Assembly (NCBI GenBank): GCA_020444275.1
Contig: JAHLLG010000007.1
Span: 62,001-126,000, forward strand
Length of the DNA stretch: 64,000 bases
Direction of reading: 5' to 3'
Source of the DNA: Bacteroidota bacterium
GTDB lineage: Bacteria; Bacteroidota; Bacteroidia; Bacteroidales; UBA12077
The number at the start of each line of letters is the position of its first letter. The stretch's first letter is position 1. Both the position numbers and the translations under genes were made by a program. Below the pieces are notes generated by a model. The model saw nothing but the letters and a program-made list of their open reading frames with translations. It was not told the origin of the DNA and searched no databases. This document shows positions 57,290 to 64,000 of the stretch, piece by piece.

Positions 57290-60200
57290 ATGAAAAAAAA
57301 GAACTCCAGTTTAAAGGAATTTGAATGGTTAATAGACAAAACAGACGCATCTACGGAATTTAAGACTCCAAAATATAAGCCTGAGTATGAAAACGTAACA
57401 AAGTTCAACACAGAAAGGACAATCATTGATAATGTAGATCCAAAAACATTAAATGCCCTTTCAGATGACATTATGGAATTGCTCGACACCTCCATTGCTG
57501 TTTACGAAAAAAATGGAGATTATGCTTTTGGCAGATTCGATTCAACCTGGTGCCGACTAATGGATAGTTCATCTTTCAAATTATGTAATACAAAGGATGC
57601 AAAAGAGGCACTGAATTGTGGCAAATGGTTGTGTCATGAAAACTGCTGGCATGATTCAGCAAAGCAAGCTATGAAAACAGGAAAACCAACAGACATAGAG
57701 TGTGTTGGTGGAATTCACCTTTATGGAGAACCTATAAGAGCAGAAGGCAAAGTTATTGGATGCATTAACATGGGCTATGGAAATCCTCCACAAGATGACA
57801 AGACCTTAGCTGAACTTGCAGAAAAATATCATATTGACAAGAAGGAAATACTCAAACGTGCCAAAGAATACAAGCCACGTCCTGCTTTTATTATAGAAAA
57901 TGCGAAAAAAAGATTAAAATCAGTGGCTTTATTAATCGGGCAAATTGTTGAAAATTCCAATGCCAAAAAGAAATTACAAAAAAGCGAAGAGCTGTTAAAT
58001 GCAACCGGCTCTATGGCTAAAGTGGGAGGTTGGGAAATTAATTTAGAAGACAATACCGTTGAATGGACCAAAGCTACACGACAAATTCATGAGGTACCAG
58101 ACGATTACATTCCAACCTTGGAAGAAGCCATAAATTTCTTTCCTGGAGAATCCAAAAATAAAATTGAAAATGCAGTTCAACAGGCAATAGAAAAGGGAGT
58201 TCCATATAATATGGTAGTTCCATTTAAAACCGCCAAAGGGAAAAAACTTTGGACACAGACTAATGGAAAACCTGTACATAAAGATGGGAAATGTGTTCGC
58301 TTAAACGGAACATTCCAGGACATAACAGATCAGTATAACGCAGAATTAAAATTAAAAGAGCAACAACTGGTTTTTAAAAGAACCGAAGAAATTGCTCATG
58401 TAGGAAGCTGGGAGTGGGACATAGCCACAGATAAGGTTACCTGGTCGGATGAACTTTTTAGAATATTCAAGCAAGACCCAAAAAAAGGAGCTGTTTCATA
58501 TGCTGACCACCCAAAAGTATATACTCCTGAAAGCATGAAAAAGTTAGATGAGGTAGTGCAAAAAGCAATTGAAAAAGGAGAATCCTATGATCTTGATGTG
58601 GATATTGTCCGACCCGATGGTGAAATAAGACATTGCGTAGCACGCGGATATGCAAAAAAAGATGTGAAAGGTAAAGTAGTAAAATTATACGGATCTTTTC
58701 AGGATATAACCCAAAGAAAACAGATAGAAAATGCTATAAAACAAAAGGAACTTGAATCCAGCGAAATGTTGGATAAAATGTTGAATGCATTTGTACTATT
58801 TGAATCCGTTTTTGATGAAAACGGCCAATTTATAAGTTATCGATTTTTATCTATTAATAAAGCCTATGAAGAAATTACAGGTGTAAAAAACGAAGAAGTA
58901 AAAGGAAAAACGGTTCACGATGTTTGGCCGGAAACAGAACCTGAATGGATTAAAAGATATGGTGAAGTTGCCGTTTCAGGCAAAAGCCAGGAATTTGAAT
59001 TGTATCATGATCCCACAAAGAAATTGTATCATTGCCAGGTATACAGGCCTTTTAATACGAAACAAAAATTCTGTGTAATATTCGAAGATATCACTGATAA
59101 AAAACAAGCAGAACAAGAATTAAAGCAACTTAACGAAGAACTTGCAGCACAAAATGAAGAATATGTGTCTGTAAATGAAGAGTTGCAGCAAACCGTTAGT
59201 GAACTCGAAATTACGAAAGAAAATATTCGAGAAAGCGAAGAACGATTTAAAGCATTGCATAATGCGTCGTTTGGTGGTATTACAATACATGATAAAGGAA
59301 TCATTTTGGAATGCAACCAGGGTTTATCTAAGATTACAGGCTATACTTATGATGAATTAATTGGAATGGATGGATTATTGCTTATTGCTGAAGAAACAAG
59401 AGAGAAAGTAATGAATAATATTCTTGCTGAATATGAAGAACCATATGAAGCTCTTGGACAAAGAAAAAACGGAGAAATATACCCTGTACGTTTAGAAGCA
59501 CGTATGATACCCTACAAAGGTAAAAGAGTTCGGGTGGTTGAATTCAGAGATATTACCTTGCAGAAAAAACACGAATTAACTATTCAAAAAATCAACGAGG
59601 AGCTCACAACTCAAAACGAGGAGTATGAAAACCTCAATGAGGAATTACGACAAACTGTAGAGGAGCTGCAACGAGCCAAAGATAAAGCCGAAGAAAGCGA
59701 CCGTTTAAAGTCGGCATTTTTAGCCAATATGAGTCATGAAATTCGCACTCCCATGAATGGTATACTAGGTTTTACCGATCTTTTAAAGAAACCAAATTTG
59801 AACAATGAGAAACAACAAAAATATATTAGTGTAATCCAGCAAAGTGGCAATCGAATGCTGGAAACCATTAACGATATTGTTGAAATTTCAAAAATTGAAA
59901 CAGGAGACATTGCTCCTATAAAAGACAATATAAATATTAATGAGCAACTTGAATATCTTTATGAGTTTTTTAAACCAGAAGCAGATAAAAAAGAAATAGA
60001 ATTAAATTATAAAACAGATCTTTCCCATCAAAAATCAAGTTTTACTACCGACAAATCCATGTTTAATTCCATTCTTACAAACCTGATTAAAAATGCAATA
60101 AAATTTACAGAAACCGGAAGCATTGAATTTGGTTATTCGCTGCAAAGCAAAGGTGAAATAAAATTTTATGTAAAAGATACCGGAATGGGAATCCCCAAAA

Positions 60201-60808
60201 GTAAGCAAGATGTAATATTTGATCGATTCATGCAGGCTGATCTTAGTGATTCAAGAGCAAAGCAAGGATCAGGACTTGGACTTGCAATTACCAAAGCATA
60301 TATTGAGATCCTCGGGGGAAAAATATGGCTCGAATCTGAAGAAGAAAAAGGAAGCACCTTCTACTTTAAACTTCCTTATTCAAATCATCAAGCTAGTAAA
60401 CCGGAAAATAAAAACAATCAAAAAATTGAACCAACCCGGGGAACAAAAAAACTTAAAATACTAATCGTAGAAGATGACGAAACTTCGGATATGCATCTTT
60501 CTATTCTTACAGAGCATATCGCACAAGAAATTTTACACGTAAAAGATGGTAAGAATGCGGTTGAACTTTGCAAAAAAAGAGACGATTTTGATCTGATACT
60601 CATGGATATTAAATTACCTGGATTAAACGGCTATATTGCCACCGAAGAAATCAGAAAATTTAATAAAGATGTTATTATAATAGCCGAAACAGCTTATGCC
60701 ATGAAAGGCGATCGTGAAAAGGCCCTTGAAGCCGGATGTAACGATTACATTACAAAACCAATCGATTCACAAGAATTACAACACGTGATTTCTAAATATT
60801 TTAAATAG
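57290..60808 (+). CDS. Hybrid sensor histidine kinase/response regulator with PocR and PAS domains
   Basis: The 1172-residue protein has no membrane segment, so it senses a cytoplasmic signal. In order: a PocR domain (about 50-220, with the Cys cluster LNCGKWLCHENCWHD), four PAS/PAC units (about 235-350, 360-475, 490-605, 650-765) linked by Glu/Gln-rich coiled coils with a repeated QNEEY-x-x-x-NEELRQTV segment, HisKA with SHEIRTPMNG (phospho-His near 814), HATPase (about 905-1025, DTGMGIPKSKQD and GSGLGLAI), and a receiver domain (about 1055-1172, IVEDDE, phospho-Asp in LMDIKLPG near 1105, KPID). No output regulator lies nearby. PocR is predicted to sense small hydrocarbon derivatives; the ligand here is unknown. 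Confidence 0.94.
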   Translation: MKKKNSSLKEFEWLIDKTDASTEFKTPKYKPEYENVTKFNTERTIIDNVDPKTLNALSDDIMELLDTSIAVYEKNGDYAFGRFDSTWCRLMDSSSFKLCNTKDAKEALNCGKWLCHENCWHDSAKQAMKTGKPTDIECVGGIHLYGEPIRAEGKVIGCINMGYGNPPQDDKTLAELAEKYHIDKKEILKRAKEYKPRPAFIIENAKKRLKSVALLIGQIVENSNAKKKLQKSEELLNATGSMAKVGGWEINLEDNTVEWTKATRQIHEVPDDYIPTLEEAINFFPGESKNKIENAVQQAIEKGVPYNMVVPFKTAKGKKLWTQTNGKPVHKDGKCVRLNGTFQDITDQYNAELKLKEQQLVFKRTEEIAHVGSWEWDIATDKVTWSDELFRIFKQDPKKGAVSYADHPKVYTPESMKKLDEVVQKAIEKGESYDLDVDIVRPDGEIRHCVARGYAKKDVKGKVVKLYGSFQDITQRKQIENAIKQKELESSEMLDKMLNAFVLFESVFDENGQFISYRFLSINKAYEEITGVKNEEVKGKTVHDVWPETEPEWIKRYGEVAVSGKSQEFELYHDPTKKLYHCQVYRPFNTKQKFCVIFEDITDKKQAEQELKQLNEELAAQNEEYVSVNEELQQTVSELEITKENIRESEERFKALHNASFGGITIHDKGIILECNQGLSKITGYTYDELIGMDGLLLIAEETREKVMNNILAEYEEPYEALGQRKNGEIYPVRLEARMIPYKGKRVRVVEFRDITLQKKHELTIQKINEELTTQNEEYENLNEELRQTVEELQRAKDKAEESDRLKSAFLANMSHEIRTPMNGILGFTDLLKKPNLNNEKQQKYISVIQQSGNRMLETINDIVEISKIETGDIAPIKDNININEQLEYLYEFFKPEADKKEIELNYKTDLSHQKSSFTTDKSMFNSILTNLIKNAIKFTETGSIEFGYSLQSKGEIKFYVKDTGMGIPKSKQDVIFDRFMQADLSDSRAKQGSGLGLAITKAYIEILGGKIWLESEEEKGSTFYFKLPYSNHQASKPENKNNQKIEPTRGTKKLKILIVEDDETSDMHLSILTEHIAQEILHVKDGKNAVELCKKRDDFDLILMDIKLPGLNGYIATEEIRKFNKDVIIIAETAYAMKGDREKALEAGCNDYITKPIDSQELQHVISKYFK

Positions 60809-60890
60809 TAATGAATACTTGCTCTGGATTACATTTATCACCCTGTTAAATAACAAAAACATATTGAGGGGTTTTAGCCAAAATTTCTCT

Positions 60891-60898
60891 TATCTTTG
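60891..60898 (+). promoter_or_regulatory. -7 promoter element of era
   Basis: An exact TAnnTTTG match (TATCTTTG) lies 26 bp upstream of the era ATG. The -33 box is weak (TTG at a slightly long spacing). Confidence 0.5.
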
Positions 60899-60924
60899 CA
60901 AGAAATTTCAAGATCACAATATCA

Positions 60925-61806
60925 ATGTCACACAAATCAGGTTTTGTAAATATTATTGGTAATCCAAATGTTGGAAAATCAACGATCATGAATGCAATGG
61001 TAGGTGAGAAACTCTCTATCATTACATCTAAATCGCAAACTACGCGTCATCGAATAATGGGCATAGTAAATGAAGACAATTATCAAATTGTATATTCTGA
61101 TACTCCCGGTATTTTAAAGCCCAACTACAAACTCCAGGAAAAAATGATGGGATTTGTGAGTACGGCTTTAGAAGATGCTGACATTATTCTTTACATTACC
61201 GATGTGGTAGAAACTATGGATAAGAACCAACAGTACATTGAGCGCCTTTCCAAAACAGATGCCCCCATTGTATTGATTATAAATAAGATTGATTTATCAA
61301 ACCAGCAAAAACTGGAAGAGTTAGTTGACATTTGGAAAAAACTATTACCAAAAGCTGAAATTATTCCGGTTTCTGCAATAAATAATTTTAACCTCGATCA
61401 GGTATTTAAACGAATTCTTGATCTTTTGCCTGAAGGACCACCTTATTTCCCAAAAGATTCATTAACCGATAAAACAGAACGCTTTTTTGTTTCGGAGATC
61501 ATTCGGGAAAAAGTCTTACTGAATTATCAAAAAGAGATTCCGTATTCGGTTGAAATAGAAGTTGAAGAGTTTAAAGACACCGACAAACTGTTGCGAATCA
61601 GAGCTACCATTCACGTTGTTCGTTCGTCGCAAAAAGGAATAATTATTGGCCATAAAGGACAGGCCCTAAAGAAATTAGGAACCGAGGCCCGAAAAGATAT
61701 TGAAGATTTTTTTGGCAAGAAAGTATTTCTGGAATTGTATGTTAAAGTAACTAAAGATTGGCGCGATAAAGACCGTCAATTAAGAGGTTTTGGATATAAC
61801 GTTTAA
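60925..61806 (+). CDS. era: GTPase Era
   Basis: The 293-residue protein has a GTPase domain with G1 GNPNVGKST (12-20), G3 DTPG near 57, G4 NKID near 118 and G5 SAI near 150, followed by a type II KH domain (about 205-290) with GIIIGHKGQALKKLG. Era binds the 3' end of 16S rRNA in late small-subunit assembly. It heads a plus-strand set with an IVP-like protein and der. Confidence 0.98.
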   Translation: MSHKSGFVNIIGNPNVGKSTIMNAMVGEKLSIITSKSQTTRHRIMGIVNEDNYQIVYSDTPGILKPNYKLQEKMMGFVSTALEDADIILYITDVVETMDKNQQYIERLSKTDAPIVLIINKIDLSNQQKLEELVDIWKKLLPKAEIIPVSAINNFNLDQVFKRILDLLPEGPPYFPKDSLTDKTERFFVSEIIREKVLLNYQKEIPYSVEIEVEEFKDTDKLLRIRATIHVVRSSQKGIIIGHKGQALKKLGTEARKDIEDFFGKKVFLELYVKVTKDWRDKDRQLRGFGYNV

Positions 61807-61874
61807 ATTATAACAAAGAGTAAAATAAGAGCATAGTAATTTGGAATCTGAAAGTTGTAACTGAAATAAAAAGA

Positions 61875-62216
61875 ATGAAAGAATTAGAAGTACAAACATA
61901 TAATTTTTCTGTAGATGGAATCGGGCTTGTAAAAAGTCTTGAGAAGGAATATCCGGATTTGGTTAATTCAGAATTAAAACAAACGATCGGGAATGTTTCC
62001 TTAAAATTTATGGATGCTGTTTCGGCAAAAGAAAACGAAGATTTTGCAAATAACTTAAGAGTTTGTTTATCAGAAACCAAAAAAGCAGTTAAATTGCTTC
62101 GTGCAATTGAAGGAATTCAAAACGAGCAAATTGTAACGCAGAAAGAAAAAATGATTCGTGAATCACAAATCATTATGGAGAAGCTTGAAAATATTATAAG
62201 TAAGTTAATTTATTAA
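61875..62216 (+). CDS. Four-helix-bundle protein (23S rRNA intervening-sequence protein-like)
   Basis: The 113-residue, almost wholly helical protein starts MKELEVQTYNFSVDGIGLVKSLEKEY and shows the four-helix pattern of the S23/IVP family: IGNVSLKFMDAVSAKENEDFANNLRVCLSETKKAVKLLRA. Family members were first found in intervening sequences of 23S rRNA genes and form pentameric bundles. Here it lies between era and der, 68 bp after the first and 10 bp before the second, so it is part of a ribosome-assembly operon. The function is unknown. Confidence 0.82.
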   Translation: MKELEVQTYNFSVDGIGLVKSLEKEYPDLVNSELKQTIGNVSLKFMDAVSAKENEDFANNLRVCLSETKKAVKLLRAIEGIQNEQIVTQKEKMIRESQIIMEKLENIISKLIY

Positions 62217-62226
62217 ACCATAAACC

Positions 62227-63525
62227 ATGATTGTAGCAATAGTAGGAAGACCGAATGTAGGGAAATCGACGCTTTTTAATCGATTAACAGAATCGAAACA
62301 GGCAATTGTAGACGAAACCAGCGGTGTAACAAGAGATAGATTATATGGGAAATCAGACTGGTCGGGCAAAGAGTTTTCTGTTATTGACACAGGAGGATAT
62401 ATTCGAAACTCAGATGATATTTTCGAAGAAGAAATTAGAAAGCAGGTAAAAATTGCTATCGACGAAGCAAATCTTATTCTATTTGTTGTTGATGTAACCA
62501 GCGGAATAACCGACCTGGATGAGTCAGTAGCACAAATGTTGCGAAAAGCAAATAAAGATGTAGTACTGGTGGTAAATAAAGTCGATAATAATCAGCGGAT
62601 ACTAGATTCACACGTATTCTATAAGTTTGGATTAGGAGAACCCTTATGTATATCATCAATAAACGGAAGCGGAACAGGCGAACTGCTGGATAAAATCGTA
62701 ACGTTCATAAAAGACGATAAAGCCGAGGATGAGTTAGATATTCCTAAATATACGGTTGTAGGTCGCCCAAATGTTGGAAAATCATCGCTAATAAATGCAC
62801 TTATTGGAGAAGATAGAAATATTGTAACACCAATATCGGGTACAACAAGAGACTCTATTTATACACGATACAACAAGTTTGATCACGATTTTTACCTTGT
62901 GGATACCGCGGGAATCCGAAAAAAAGGAAAGGTAACCGAGAATCTTGAATTTTATTCGGTACTGCGTTCTATTCGATCGTTAGAAAAAGCCGATGTATGT
63001 TTGCTTTTGATTGATGCAACACAAGGTATGGAATCACAGGATTTGAATATCATCAAGCTAATCCAGAAAAATAAAAAAGGACTTGTTATTTTAGTCAACA
63101 AATGGGATTTGATTGAAAAAGAGACGAATACTTCCAAAGATTACACAAAAACCATACAAGATAAAATTGCACCATTTGTTGATGTACCTATCATATTTAC
63201 TTCGGTTATAAATAAACAGCGTATTCATAAAGTGCTCGAAGAAGCGAAAAATGTTTACGAAAACCGAATACGAAGAATTACAACTGCCAAGCTGAATGAG
63301 GTGATGCAGGAAGCTATTGCTGCCTATCCTCCACCATCGGTAAAAGGAAAATTTGTTAAAATTAAATATGTTACACAGCTAAATACCTTTTATCCTTCTT
63401 TTGCATTTTTCTGCAACTTACCGCAGTATGTTAAAGAACCATATAAAAGATATCTGGAAAACAAATTACGTGATCATTTTAATTTTACGGGTACGCCTAT
63501 TCAGATCTATATGAGAAAAAAATAA
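62227..63525 (+). CDS. der: GTPase Der (EngA)
   Basis: The 432-residue protein has two GTPase domains in tandem, with G1 motifs GRPNVGKST (7-15) and GRPNVGKSS near 179-187, G3 motifs DTGG and DTAG, and G4 motifs NKVD and NKWD, followed by a KH-like domain (about 345-430) ending in [13 protein letters not shown]. Der is needed for 50S assembly. It lies 10 bp after the IVP-like gene and 4 bp before the lipoprotein gene. Confidence 0.98.
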   Translation: MIVAIVGRPNVGKSTLFNRLTESKQAIVDETSGVTRDRLYGKSDWSGKEFSVIDTGGYIRNSDDIFEEEIRKQVKIAIDEANLILFVVDVTSGITDLDESVAQMLRKANKDVVLVVNKVDNNQRILDSHVFYKFGLGEPLCISSINGSGTGELLDKIVTFIKDDKAEDELDIPKYTVVGRPNVGKSSLINALIGEDRNIVTPISGTTRDSIYTRYNKFDHDFYLVDTAGIRKKGKVTENLEFYSVLRSIRSLEKADVCLLLIDATQGMESQDLNIIKLIQKNKKGLVILVNKWDLIEKETNTSKDYTKTIQDKIAPFVDVPIIFTSVINKQRIHKVLEEAKNVYENRIRRITTAKLNEVMQEAIAAYPPPSVKGKFVKIKYVTQLNTFYPSFAFFCNLPQYVKEPYKRYLENKLRDHFNFTGTPIQIYMRKK

Positions 63526-63529
63526 CAAG

Positions 63530-64000
63530 GTGAAAAAAATATTTCTGCCCATAATATCAATACTATTTCTTTTTTCATGCGAAAAAGTGGAAGATTATCC
63601 GGAAACACCGGAAATTGATTTTCGTGCGTTTGAAGTGTTACCCGGAGATGGTGAATATATTGTTTCAGAAGGTGTGTTAACTTTCGATTTTATTGATGGC
63701 GACGGAAACATTGGATACGTTGAAAACACTGACCCTGACACATCGAATAATGTTATCGATTTTGTTTATACAGAGTATTATAAAAAAGATGGCGTATTTG
63801 TAGAAAAGGAAGGTAACCCGTTTTATTTACCTTATTTTCAAGAAGGAGTTTACAGAAAAAGCCTTAAAGGAAAAATTGATATCTATCTGCCACGAACTAT
63901 TTTATCGCCCGATACCGTTTATTACGAATTTTATATTATTGATCGGGATGCGAATAAAAGCAACGTGGAAACTACACCAGAAATAGTATACTCAGAGTTA
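63530..64000 (+). CDS. Lipoprotein, N-terminal part (truncated by window edge)
   Basis: An open frame runs from a GTG at 63530 to the window end (157 codons, no stop). It starts MKKIFLPIISILFLFSC, a lipoprotein signal with the Cys at residue 17, followed by an acidic stretch and the block FDFIDGDGNIGYVENTDPDT, a Ca-binding-like DGDGN loop seen in many Bacteroidota surface lipoproteins. No ATG fits the signal peptide, so GTG is taken as the start. It lies 4 bp after der and is probably cotranscribed. Function is not known. Confidence 0.8.
   Translation, partial: MKKIFLPIISILFLFSCEKVEDYPETPEIDFRAFEVLPGDGEYIVSEGVLTFDFIDGDGNIGYVENTDPDTSNNVIDFVYTEYYKKDGVFVEKEGNPFYLPYFQEGVYRKSLKGKIDIYLPRTILSPDTVYYEFYIIDRDANKSNVETTPEIVYSEL

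Noticed and set aside
57256-57495. A 79-residue minus-strand frame over the start of the sensor kinase
   Set aside because: It overlaps the kinase coding start and its translation is low-complexity Ser/Phe-rich antisense sequence.

Overview
The window is a 64 kb stretch of chromosome from an AT-rich member of the Bacteroidota, most likely a marine or anaerobic Bacteroidia lineage near Marinilabiliales/Bacteroidales (inference; there is no 16S gene here). The support is a type III glutamine synthetase, a fused SecDF, families largely confined to this phylum (DUF2851, DUF3109, DUF4249, DUF5777, TIGR02757), envelope lipoproteins, and repeated promoters of the phylum-specific form TTTG-N18/19-TAnnTTTG. 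No phage, insertion sequence, CRISPR array or integron is visible. Most of it is core genome.

Layout. 1-3.5 kb: a truncated lipoprotein, a deoxynucleoside kinase and a prolyl oligopeptidase. 3.7-6.3 kb: rpsO and pnp, each followed by a terminator. 6.4-12.1 kb: a minus-strand run purM, prfA, pyrF, DUF2851, K+ channel. 12.1-16.8 kb: a TPR/propeller/OmpA envelope protein, an unlisted 48-residue small protein with a strong Shine-Dalgarno, and glutamine synthetase III. 17-20.6 kb: M20 dipeptidase, DUF3109 and gpmI. 20.7-21.0 kb: a promoter-to-terminator, multi-hairpin candidate small RNA of about 200 nt. 21.1-26.7 kb: an MFS transporter, then a GH15 glycosidase divergent from a fused trehalose-6-phosphate synthase/phosphatase. 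26.8-31.3 kb: tRNA-Phe, M16 peptidase, a palindromic repeat, an O-methyltransferase, a ROK kinase and a KAS III. 31.5-37.1 kb: accessory envelope genes (M28 peptidase; an OB-fold/YceI/DUF5777/LamG gene set; DUF4249). 37.3-37.8 kb: tRNA-Gly and tRNA-Leu behind an interrupted partial tRNA-Gly copy. 37.8-42.3 kb: mutS, a second candidate small RNA and a saccharopine dehydrogenase-like gene. 42.3-49.1 kb: a tatA/antiporter/ABC ATPase/TIGR02757/methyltransferase operon, then secDF. 49.2-56.1 kb: a glmM/adaptor/permease/AAA/TolC run. 56.2-64 kb: a pseudouridine synthase, a PocR-PAS hybrid histidine kinase, era, an IVP-like protein, der and a truncated lipoprotein.

No spectacular new multi-gene system stands out. 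The best leads for something undescribed are the structured RNA at 20.74-20.95 kb, a short second RNA at 40.59-40.67 kb whose 5' end is nearly complementary to it, the small protein beside glutamine synthetase, the OB-fold/YceI/DUF5777/LamG envelope cluster, the interrupted tRNA-Gly duplicate, and a K+ channel with an altered selectivity filter. Several start sites were corrected from the sequence: purM to 12047, pyrF to 9658 and the M16 peptidase to 27073. mutS appears to use TTG, and the kinase at 1262 and the lipoprotein at 63530 appear to use GTG.
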